Source: Burkholderia sp.
GTDB lineage: Bacteria; Pseudomonadota; Gammaproteobacteria; Burkholderiales; Burkholderiaceae
Length of the DNA: 5,850 nt
NCBI RefSeq assembly: GCF_018375725.1
Contig: NZ_JAHACR010000267.1
Location: 1-5,850, forward strand
Reading direction: 5' to 3'
The notes below the pieces were generated by a model. That model was given only the letters and a program-made list of their open reading frames with translations. It ran no database searches and was not told where the DNA came from. The position numbers were made by a program, and so were the translations under genes. Shown here one piece after another: positions 1 through 5,496 of the stretch (its first letter is position 1; each line of letters begins with the position of its first letter).

Positions 1-77
1 CGTACGAACCGAAGCTGATCCACACGGTGCGCGGCATGGGCTACGTGCTCGAAGCGCGCGGCGGCGCGGCCGCATGA
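1..77 (+). CDS. OmpR/PhoB-family response regulator, C-terminal end (partial)
   Basis: Only the last 24 codons are in the window (frame starting at position 3, stop TGA at 75-77). They read YEPKLIHTVRGMGYVLEARG and then a short Gly/Ala tail. The 'LIHTVRGMGYVLE' segment is the standard end of the winged-helix DNA-binding domain of OmpR/PhoB regulators: the last recognition-helix residues and the closing beta-hairpin wing. The receiver domain and start lie off the left edge. The stop overlaps the start of the downstream sensor kinase as ATGA, the usual translational coupling of a regulator/kinase pair, so this protein is very likely the phosphorylation partner of that kinase. Target genes cannot be told from this fragment. 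The heavy-metal type of the kinase suggests an IrlR/CopR/CusR-like regulator, but that is inference. Confidence 0.93.
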   Translation, partial: YEPKLIHTVRGMGYVLEARGGAAA

Positions 78-1762
78 TCGCGCGCCTGCTGCCGCGAACG
101 CTGCGCGGCCGGCTGACCGCGCTGATCATCCTGTCGACGTCGGTGATCCTCGCGTCGAGCGGCGTCGCATTGTACGAAGCGCTGAGCAACCGTGTCGAAA
201 CGACGGCAGCCGAGCAGATGGCCGGTATTTCCGCCGCATTGGGCGCACACCTGGCCGAGGCGCGCACGACGGCCGACGTCGCGCGCAACACCGATATCTG
301 GATCGACCAGTTGCACGGTCATCCGAACATGGATCTCGCGATCTTCGATGCCGCCGGTACGCGCCTCGTCGGCACGCCCGGCTTCCGTCCGTACGCGCCG
401 CTGATGTTGACGAACGCCGGGCGCGTGCCGGTCGGCATCGCCCCGCCCGGCGCAAGACACCAGTATCTGCTGACGACCGTGCCGCTCGCCGGCGCGGGTG
501 CGCCGGTGGTGCGCGTCGCCGTGCAGTACGATCGCAGCGCCGACGTGCTGCTGCTGCGCACGCATGCCTATACGATCGTCGTGATCGAGGTGTTCGGCGT
601 GGTGCTTGCGGCCGCGATCGCATACGGCATCGCCGCGCTCGGGCTGAGCCCGCTGCGGCGGTTCGCGGCGCGCGCGGAGCAGATGTCGTCGAGCCGGCTC
701 GCGCATCCGCTGCCGGAACTCGATACGTCCGGCGAGCTGAAGGAGCTCGAGCATGCGTTCAACGGCATGCTCGCGCGGCTGAACGAATCGTTCACGCGGC
801 TGAGCCAGTTCTCGTCGAATCTCGCGCACGACATGCGCACGCCGCTGACGAACCTGCAGGCGGCCGCGCAGGTTGTGCTGTCGCAACCGCGCAGCGCGGA
901 CGAATACCGGAGCGTGATCGAGTCAAGCATCGACGAATACCAGCGGCTGTCGCGGATGATCGAGGACATGCTGTTTCTCGCGCGTTCGGAACAGGCCGGC
1001 ACGTCGATCGATGTGCGGCGCCTGAATGCGGCGGAGGAGGCGGAGCGGGTGGCCGGCTACTACGAGCCGCTGGCGGAAGATGAAGGCGTGACCGTGAAGG
1101 TCGACGGCCACGCATGGGTCGATGCGGACCTGACGCTGTACCAGCGCGCGTTGAGCAACCTGCTGTCGAATGCGCTGACCTATGCGCCGCGCGGCAGCGT
1201 CGTGACGATCGATTGCGTCGAGCAGGGCGGTGCGACGACGATCGCCGTGTCGGATACGGGGCCCGGCATCGCGGCGGAGCACGTCGGGCGGATTTTCGAG
1301 CGTTTTTATCGCGTCGATCCGTCGCGCCACAATTCGGCGTCGGGCACGGGGCTCGGCCTCGCGATCGTCCGGTCTATCATGGACAATCACGGCGGCGAAT
1401 GCGGCGTCGACAGCGAGCCGGGCCGCCGCACGACCTTCTGGCTGCGCTTTCCACAGCAGAAGATCTCCGCGCTTGCGCTCGGCCGCGCGCGGCCGACTCG
1501 CGACCGGCGAAAACAGCGCGAGCAGCGCGCCCGTGCGGTGTGCGGCGATCTGCGCGCCGCTGCCGAGCGGCTGACTGATGCCCCACAGAAAACGCCCGCC
1601 GCCCAACCGACGCTCCCATTCCTTGCGCAGCACGACAGTCGGGAGGTCTTCGCCGGACTCGGTACCGATCTTGGTCCAGCAAAACGTGGGAGGCAGGTGT
1701 TTCAGTGTCATCAACTTTCTCGGGATGCCGCAGCTCGCCAGATTCAGCGAGTCATTCAATAA
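74..1762 (+). CDS. Heavy-metal-type membrane sensor histidine kinase with aberrant C-terminal tail
   Basis: This is an inner-membrane sensor kinase that autophosphorylates on His and passes the phosphate to the upstream regulator. Visible order: TM1 about residues 14-34; periplasmic sensor domain about 35-165; TM2 about 166-190; HAMP linker about 191-243; H-box with LAHDMRTPL and phospho-His H252; N-box with N362 and N366; G1 box DTGPGI (D394, G396, G398); F-box IFERFYR (407-413); G2 box GTGLGLAI (424-431). This matches the CusS/CopS/IrlS group. The ATG at 74 overlaps the regulator stop and has no clear Shine-Dalgarno, as expected for coupled translation. Family members normally stop a few residues after the final strand, here FWLRFP (455-460). 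This frame instead runs 102 residues further to TAA at 1760-1762. The extra part is Arg/Ala/Gln-rich, resembles no domain, and lies antisense to the start of a minus-strand gene. All catalytic motifs are intact, so activity is plausible. The signal sensed is unknown; a metal ion is a family-based guess. Confidence 0.9.
   Translation: MIARLLPRTLRGRLTALIILSTSVILASSGVALYEALSNRVETTAAEQMAGISAALGAHLAEARTTADVARNTDIWIDQLHGHPNMDLAIFDAAGTRLVGTPGFRPYAPLMLTNAGRVPVGIAPPGARHQYLLTTVPLAGAGAPVVRVAVQYDRSADVLLLRTHAYTIVVIEVFGVVLAAAIAYGIAALGLSPLRRFAARAEQMSSSRLAHPLPELDTSGELKELEHAFNGMLARLNESFTRLSQFSSNLAHDMRTPLTNLQAAAQVVLSQPRSADEYRSVIESSIDEYQRLSRMIEDMLFLARSEQAGTSIDVRRLNAAEEAERVAGYYEPLAEDEGVTVKVDGHAWVDADLTLYQRALSNLLSNALTYAPRGSVVTIDCVEQGGATTIAVSDTGPGIAAEHVGRIFERFYRVDPSRHNSASGTGLGLAIVRSIMDNHGGECGVDSEPGRRTTFWLRFPQQKISALALGRARPTRDRRKQREQRARAVCGDLRAAAERLTDAPQKTPAAQPTLPFLAQHDSREVFAGLGTDLGPAKRGRQVFQCHQLSRDAAARQIQRVIQ
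1455..1711 (-). pseudogene. 5' fragment of an unrecognised gene, cut off inside the kinase 3' end
   Basis: On the minus strand an ATG at 1711-1709 opens a protein beginning MTLKHLPPTFCWTKIGTES and continuing for about 86 residues, including LRKEWERRLGGGRFLWGI, LLALFSP and a last plausible stretch GDLLLW. Its mixed hydrophobic and charged composition, with several Trp and Phe, looks like a real globular protein. By contrast, the plus-strand reading of the same DNA is Arg/Ala-rich and featureless. At about 1455 the minus-strand frame crosses into the antisense of the kinase. It stays open by chance to a stop at 923-925, but that part (RAAARLAVDAA... onward) is only the kinase's shadow. I infer that the gene has lost its 3' part. 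The region just upstream of the ATG reads GAGAAAG on the minus strand, a weak ribosome site. It diverges from the HTH gene at 1782 with 70 bases between the starts. I do not recognise the family and assign no function. It could still be expressed as a chimeric 262-residue product. Confidence 0.5.
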
Positions 1763-1783
1763 CCGTAACTGTATAGGTATAAT
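1755..1783 (+). promoter_or_regulatory. Candidate sigma-70 promoter of the HTH gene (perfect -10)
   Basis: A perfect TATAAT hexamer lies at 1778-1783. A poor -35 match, TTCAAT, lies at 1755-1760 with 17 bases between. The predicted transcript would start around 1789-1791, so the -10 box overlaps the first possible ATG (1782) and the mRNA would begin almost exactly at the second ATG (1791). The sequence TATAGGTATA (1772-1781) is a near-palindrome that could be an operator for the HTH protein itself. The weak -35 means it may need an activator, or may be only an AT-rich coincidence. Confidence 0.45.
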
Positions 1784-2138
1784 GCATGACATGGAAGCCC
1801 CAAACACTGATTTTCCTGTCCAGGATCTATTGAGCCGGTTGCGGGCAGACTCGCGCTCGTCCAGCGAAATAGCGAGGCTTTCCGGCGTCAGCCAGCCAAC
1901 CGTCTCGCGCCTTCGTCTGTCGGATGGCCGCCGACTGCGCCGCAGTGCGCCATTCAATAAGCTATGCAGTTTCTATGGTGTCGACGTGCGTTCGTCGCGA
2001 CGTCGCAGCGGTGGCTTCAACGATTTGCTGCGAGAAGCGATCGTCGAAGCGTGGGACGGATCGGACGAGCACGGCCGTGCGTTGCTCGTCGTCATCGAAG
2101 GGCTGAAGGGATTGCAGGTCAAGCCGGAGAACGGCTGA
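1782..2138 (+). CDS. Small helix-turn-helix DNA-binding protein
   Basis: This is a 118-residue basic protein, or 115 residues if it starts at the second ATG (1791). Residues about 27-50 form a clear helix-turn-helix: SSEIARLSGVSQPTVSRLRL, with the typical 'SEIAxLSGVSQPTVSR' turn and recognition helix of Xre/LacI-like regulators. An Arg-rich stretch follows (RSSRRRSGG, about 70-78), then a predicted amphipathic C-terminal helix pair (FNDLLREAIVEAWDG and RALLVVIEGLKGLQ) that could mediate dimer formation or partner binding. The upstream open frame extends to 1578 but reads as non-protein (antisense of the broken gene), so a start at 1782 or 1791 is preferred. No strong ribosome site is present; AGGT at 1776-1779 is too close to 1782. 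It lies 20 bases after the kinase stop and diverges from the truncated gene. A role as its repressor or antitoxin-like partner is possible but is inference only. Its start region is more AT-rich than the neighbouring genes. Confidence 0.72.
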   Translation: MHDMEAPNTDFPVQDLLSRLRADSRSSSEIARLSGVSQPTVSRLRLSDGRRLRRSAPFNKLCSFYGVDVRSSRRRSGGFNDLLREAIVEAWDGSDEHGRALLVVIEGLKGLQVKPENG

Positions 2139-2221
2139 TATCGCCGGGGATCACGCGGCGCGCGCCGAGTCGCTCAAACGCCGCCGGATCGGAAAACGGT
2201 ACGCGCACCACGTGCTGTGAA

Positions 2222-2253
2222 TTCGACGCCGGCGCGCTCGCGCCGCCGTCGAA
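2222..2253. terminator. Strong stem-loop between convergent genes, possible bidirectional terminator
   Basis: The arms TTCGACGCCGGCGCG (2222-2236) and CGCGCCGCCGTCGAA (2239-2253) pair over 15 positions with a single mismatch (2229 against 2246), leaving only CT between them. It lies between the stop of the HTH gene (2138) and the stop of the convergent dehydrogenase (2278), where a shared terminator is expected. No T-run follows on either strand, so classic intrinsic termination is doubtful. It may act with Rho or protect 3' ends. The central two-base gap means the innermost pairs would open to form a real loop. Confidence 0.45.
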
Positions 2254-2277
2254 GTGTCGGACCTGTTCGCCGTGTGC

Positions 2278-3210
2278 TCAAACCGGCGTCAGCACCGGCT
2301 GCCCCGCGAAATGCCGCGTGGCATTGTCGATGAATTGCTGCACCGAGCGGTCGAACGCTTCCGGCGACCAGCCGGCCATATGCGGCGTCAGCACGACGTT
2401 GTCGAGGCCGGTCAACGCATGCGGCGGTTCCGGCTCGCCTTCATAGACGTCGAGCCCCGCACCGGCGAGACGGCCCTCGCGCAGCGCGGCGGCGAGCGCG
2501 GCGGTATCGACGACGCTGCCGCGCGACACATTGACGAGAAACCCGTGCGCACCGAGTGCATCGAGCACCGCGCGGTCGATCAGGTGACGGGTTCCGCCGC
2601 CGCCCGGCGTCGCGACGATCAGGAAGTCGGCCCACTGCGCGAGCGCGTCGAGCCGGTCGAAATAGCGATACGCCACGCCTTCACGCGGCGCACGGTTGTG
2701 ATAGCCGATCTCGAGATCGAAGCCGGCCGCACGGCGCGCGCACTTCTCGCCGATCTTGCCCAGCCCGACAATGCCGAGCTTCTTGCCGGAGACGTTCGGC
2801 TGCATCGGCAACGCATCCCGCCAGACGCCCTCGCGGGTCGAACGATCCTGCTTGACGATGCCGCGCACCGTCGCAAGCAGCAATGCAAATGCATGATCGG
2901 CCACGCAATCGTCGTTCGTGCCCGCGCCGGTCGCGACAACCACGCCGCGCGATTTCGCATGTGCGACATCGATCCGCTCGTAGCCGGCGCCGAGCGCGCT
3001 CACGAAGCTCAGGTGCGGCATCCGGTCGATTTCGTCGGCGGTCAGGCCGGTGGCGCCGTTGGTCAGCACCGCATGGATCGCGTCACCGTGTTCGGCGATC
3101 GTGCGCGTGCGCGCATCGGCGGTCGGCGCGTCGTGCACGTCGAACGACGCGGCGATCTTGCGCTGCGCGTCGTCGCGCAATGGAATAAGGACAAGCAGTC
3201 GGGGTTTCAT
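2278..3210 (-). CDS. D-isomer-specific 2-hydroxyacid dehydrogenase (glyoxylate/hydroxypyruvate reductase type)
   Basis: This 310-residue cytoplasmic enzyme belongs to the family that interconverts 2-keto acids and D-2-hydroxyacids with NAD(P)H. The Rossmann nucleotide loop is GLGKIG (149-154). The following strand ends in YHNR (170-173), whose Arg is typical of NADPH-preferring glyoxylate/hydroxypyruvate reductases. The catalytic triad is visible: Arg230 in NVSRGSVVD, Glu259 in DVYEGEP and His277 in LTPHMAGW. The substrate-loop pattern SALGAGYERID (71-81) is also typical. Length is normal for the family. ATG at 3210 starts MKPRLLVLIPL, the first beta strand; the frame stays open upstream but reads as non-protein. 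The ribosome site is weak. It is transcribed alone, divergent from osmF and convergent with the HTH gene. The likely role is reduction of glyoxylate or hydroxypyruvate. The exact substrate within this broad family cannot be fixed from sequence, so no gene symbol is given. Confidence 0.92.
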   Translation of the reverse strand: MKPRLLVLIPLRDDAQRKIAASFDVHDAPTADARTRTIAEHGDAIHAVLTNGATGLTADEIDRMPHLSFVSALGAGYERIDVAHAKSRGVVVATGAGTNDDCVADHAFALLLATVRGIVKQDRSTREGVWRDALPMQPNVSGKKLGIVGLGKIGEKCARRAAGFDLEIGYHNRAPREGVAYRYFDRLDALAQWADFLIVATPGGGGTRHLIDRAVLDALGAHGFLVNVSRGSVVDTAALAAALREGRLAGAGLDVYEGEPEPPHALTGLDNVVLTPHMAGWSPEAFDRSVQQFIDNATRHFAGQPVLTPV

Positions 3211-3394
3211 CGGGCGGATTTCGCGTAACAAGGACGCGGTGCAGTGTATAGCAAGGCCTGCGCCGGAGCGCGGGTTATCCCCACGCGCGCCGCGGGCACG
3301 CCGCGTCGTGCGGTTTGCCAAAGCAGGCGCAGTCAAGTAAGTTTCGACTAGGTTTCGCCGTCCCCTTTTCCGTCATTGCCAGGAGGTTAGCCCG
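3211..3394. promoter_or_regulatory. Divergent promoter region of the dehydrogenase and the osmF operon
   Basis: These 184 bases separate two outward-facing genes and must hold both promoters. For the dehydrogenase, the minus strand shows TATACA at 3250-3245, a fair -10 about 35 bases before the start codon, but no recognisable -35. For osmF, TTGCCA (3315-3320) and TAAGTT (3338-3343) are spaced by 17 bases, a weak match to a sigma-70 promoter. E. coli osmF is known to depend on RpoS, but I cannot identify a convincing sigma-S element here. Promoter positions are therefore tentative. Confidence 0.35.
3381..3386 (+). promoter_or_regulatory. Strong ribosome binding site of osmF
   Basis: AGGAGG is a perfect Shine-Dalgarno core, 8 bases before the ATG at 3395. 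It fixes the start of the binding protein and predicts strong translation, as expected for a periplasmic binding protein made in excess over its membrane partners. The two following genes carry only AAAGG (4304-4308) and AAAGGA (5479-5484). Confidence 0.85.
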
Positions 3395-4321
3395 ATGAAG
3401 TTCGCCCTGCCCGCCCGGATGCTGGGTGTCGCGCTCGCCGCAACGTTCGCCGCCGCACCGGGCGCGCATGCCGCCGATGCTGTCGTGGTGTCGTCGAAGA
3501 TCGATACCGAAGGCAACCTGCTCGGCAACCTCATCGCGCAGGTTCTGAAGGCCCGCGGCATCCCGGTCACCGAAAAGATCGCGCTCGGCACCACGCCGAT
3601 CGTGCGCCGGGCGCTCATCGGCGGCGAGATCGACATCTATCCCGAGTACACCGGCAACGCCGCCTTCTTCTTCAACAAGGCCGACGATCCGGTGTGGAAG
3701 AACGCCGCGCAAGGCTACGAAACGGCGCGCAAGCTCGACTATGCGGCCAATCGCATCGTCTGGCTGACGCCGGCGCCGGCGAACAATACGTGGGGTGTCG
3801 CGGTGCTCGCGTCCCTCGCGCAGGCCAAACACCTGAAGACGTTTTCCGATTTCGGCAAATGGATCGCCGCCGGCGGCAGTGTGAAGCTCGCGGCGTCCGC
3901 CGAGTTCGTCAACAGCGCATCCGCACTGCCGTCGTTCGAGAAAGCGTACGGCTTCAGGCTGAAGCCGGCGCAGCTCGTCGTGCTGTCCGGCGGCGATACC
4001 GCCGCGACGATCAAGGCCGCCGCGAACCAGACCGACGGCGTGAATGCGGCGATGGTCTACGGCACCGATGGCGGGATCGCGTCGAGCGGCCTCGCGGTAC
4101 TCGACGACGACAAACACGTGCAGCCCGTCTATGCACCCGCCGCGATCGTTCGCGAGGCGGTGCTGAAAGCGCACCCGCAGATCGCCGAGGCGCTGAAGCC
4201 CGTCTTCGCAAGCCTCGACCTCAGGACGCTTCAAACGCTCAACAGCCGCATCCAGATCAACGGCGAACCCGCCGCCAGCGTCGCCGCGCAATATCTGAAA
4301 TCGAAAGGCTTCGTGAAATGA
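3395..4321 (+). CDS. osmF: Osmoprotectant ABC importer, periplasmic binding protein (YehZ/OsmF)
   Basis: This 308-residue secreted protein captures glycine betaine-like quaternary amines in the periplasm and delivers them to the YehY/YehW permease. The N-terminus is a Sec signal peptide: MKFALPAR, a hydrophobic core at about 9-21, and probable cleavage after AHA (residue 26). The mature part belongs to the OpuAC/ProX-like family and follows E. coli YehZ closely through its landmark motifs: SSKIDTEGNLLGN (33-45), GEIDIYPEYTGN (77-88), WLTPAPANNTWGVAV (123-137), KLAASAEF (164-171), FEKAYGF (181-187), SGGDTAATIKAAA (198-210), NAAMVYGTDG (217-226) and a C-terminal YLKSKGF. Start and ribosome site are unambiguous. 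The stop overlaps yehY by ATGA. In E. coli, YehZYXW is reported to be a low-affinity betaine transporter that is not stimulated by osmotic stress, so 'osmoprotectant' should be read with care. The exact ligand here is not determined. Confidence 0.94.
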   Translation: MKFALPARMLGVALAATFAAAPGAHAADAVVVSSKIDTEGNLLGNLIAQVLKARGIPVTEKIALGTTPIVRRALIGGEIDIYPEYTGNAAFFFNKADDPVWKNAAQGYETARKLDYAANRIVWLTPAPANNTWGVAVLASLAQAKHLKTFSDFGKWIAAGGSVKLAASAEFVNSASALPSFEKAYGFRLKPAQLVVLSGGDTAATIKAAANQTDGVNAAMVYGTDGGIASSGLAVLDDDKHVQPVYAPAAIVREAVLKAHPQIAEALKPVFASLDLRTLQTLNSRIQINGEPAASVAAQYLKSKGFVK

Positions 4322-5496
4322 CCGCACGCGCGGCGGCCTCCGCGCGGCGCATCGCGCTCGACAAGGTCGGCATCCTCGTCGGCACGCTGACAATCGGCGC
4401 GCTGCTGTTCGCGCCGTTCGTCGTGCTGCGGCCGAACCGGATTGCGGCAGGCACCGGCCTGTCGTTATTCGGCGCGTTGCCTGCCGCACAGGCGGATGCC
4501 ATCGGCGCGCTGTGGATCGCGGGCGCGGTCTGGACAATGCTGGCCAGTCAGCCGCGATGGCGTCTGGCCGTCGGCTGCACGTTGCTCACGACCCTCGGCC
4601 TTGTCACCGGCGCCATTGCGCCGCATGTCGTCGCGCCCGGCGACGATCTCGCGCGCGTGTCGCCGGGCGCCGGCATCTGGCTGCTGCTGTTCGCGTGGGC
4701 CGTGCTGGTCGCGGATGCGCTCGCGCGGCTCGCATTCAGTCCGTGGCAGCGGCTGGCCGCGCTGGCCGTGGCCGCTGCGGCGGTTGCCGTGCCGCTGGCG
4801 ATGGGCTGGTGGGACGGCCTGTCCGTGATGCGTGAATACGCGGTGCGCAGCGACGATTTCTGGCGCGAAGCCGCGCGGCATGTCGCGCTGGCCGGCGGCT
4901 CGGTTGCGGCGGCACTCGTCGCCGGCGTACCGCTCGGCATCGCCTGCGCGCGCATCGGGGCCGTCCGCGCCGCCGTCATGCCGCTGCTCAATATCGTGCA
5001 GACGGTGCCGAGCATCGCGATGTACGGCCTGATGATGGCGCCGCTCGGGCTGCTCGCCGCGCACGTTCCGCTCGCCGCGGCGCTCGGCATCCGTGGAATC
5101 GGCGTCGCGCCGGCATGGCTTGCGCTGTTTCTGTATTCACTGCTGCCGATCGCGTCGAGCGTCGCGGTCGGCCTGCGGCAAGTGCCGCCGCACGTGGCCG
5201 AGGCGTCGCGCGCCATGGGCATGACCGCGCTTCAGCGTCTCGTGCAGGTCGATCTCGTGCTCGCGTTGCCGGTGATGCTGAGCGGCGTGCGCATCGTGCT
5301 GGTGCAGAACATCGGATTGACCGCGGTCGCCGCGCTGATCGGCGGCGGCGGGTTCGGCACCTTCATCTTCCAGGGCATCGGCCAATCCGCCGCCGATCTC
5401 GTGCTGCTCGGCGCCATCCCGACGATTGCGCTCGCGCTCGTCGCCGCGGTCGTGTTCGGGGCCGCGACCACACTCGCGAAAGGACGCACGGGATGA
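4318..5496 (+). CDS. yehY: Osmoprotectant ABC importer permease (YehY)
   Basis: This 392-residue inner-membrane permease is close in length to E. coli YehY (about 385). The N-terminal half carries extra membrane helices (about 17-37, 61-76, 83-104, 115-136 and 146-165) that the shorter YehW/OpuCB-type permeases lack. The core BPD-type transmembrane domain follows, from about 185 to 385. Matching landmarks include RPNR near residue 40, GWWDGLSVMREYA (163-175), NIVQTVPSIAMYGL (225-238) and IGGGGFGTFIFQG (341-353). The EAA loop that docks on the ATPase begins at E295 (EASRAMGM). The ATG at 4318 lies within the osmF stop (ATGA), with AAAGG nine bases upstream, and this overlap decides the start: an open frame continues upstream to 3694 but is the shadow of osmF. 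The stop overlaps yehX by ATGA in turn. It would form a heterodimeric channel with YehW, expected downstream. Confidence 0.94.
   Translation: MTARAAASARRIALDKVGILVGTLTIGALLFAPFVVLRPNRIAAGTGLSLFGALPAAQADAIGALWIAGAVWTMLASQPRWRLAVGCTLLTTLGLVTGAIAPHVVAPGDDLARVSPGAGIWLLLFAWAVLVADALARLAFSPWQRLAALAVAAAAVAVPLAMGWWDGLSVMREYAVRSDDFWREAARHVALAGGSVAAALVAGVPLGIACARIGAVRAAVMPLLNIVQTVPSIAMYGLMMAPLGLLAAHVPLAAALGIRGIGVAPAWLALFLYSLLPIASSVAVGLRQVPPHVAEASRAMGMTALQRLVQVDLVLALPVMLSGVRIVLVQNIGLTAVAALIGGGGFGTFIFQGIGQSAADLVLLGAIPTIALALVAAVVFGAATTLAKGRTG

Larger units (their letters stand above)
1455..2138. other. Probable acquired segment (truncated unknown gene plus HTH gene)
   Basis: This stretch differs from its flanks. 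By count, GC is 25/60 in 1741-1800 and 33/60 in 1801-1860, against 41/60 for a typical kinase stretch (1141-1200). It contains a gene broken at one end and a divergent DNA-binding gene, and its left edge coincides with the point where the kinase loses its normal stop. Together these suggest incoming DNA or a rearrangement breakpoint at about 1450-1460. The right edge is not defined: it may lie anywhere from the HTH stop to the dehydrogenase end. I found no transposase, integrase, terminal inverted repeats or obvious target-site duplication, so the mechanism is unknown and a simple deletion between two loci fits equally well. Confidence 0.4.

Noticed and set aside
923..1454. Continuation of the broken minus-strand gene through the kinase to a stop at 923
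   Set aside because: This part is exactly antisense to the conserved kinase catalytic domain and reads as low-complexity Arg/Ala sequence, so it is treated as accidental open frame, not as the gene's true 3' end.
1578..1781. N-terminal extension of the HTH protein to an upstream ATG at 1578
   Set aside because: The extra 68 residues overlap the broken gene antisense and the AT-rich promoter region, show no domain, and a perfect -10 box lies just before the shorter start.
1440..2280. Insertion-sequence ends or target-site duplication around the acquired segment
   Set aside because: By eye I found no transposase, no matching terminal inverted repeats and no direct repeat flanking the left breakpoint and any plausible right edge, so no mobile element is called.
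2254..3228. A 324-codon open frame on the plus strand across the dehydrogenase
   Set aside because: It is the antisense shadow of a well-supported enzyme gene. Its translation is Arg/Ala/His-rich with no motifs, a common effect of high GC3.
3275..3283. TTATCCCCA, one mismatch from a DnaA box
   Set aside because: It is a single imperfect copy in an ordinary divergent promoter region, with no further boxes, AT-rich unwinding region or replication gene nearby.
3275..4537. A 420-codon open frame on the minus strand across osmF and the start of yehY
   Set aside because: It covers two clearly coding plus-strand genes and translates to Arg-rich sequence without domains. This is a GC-driven shadow.
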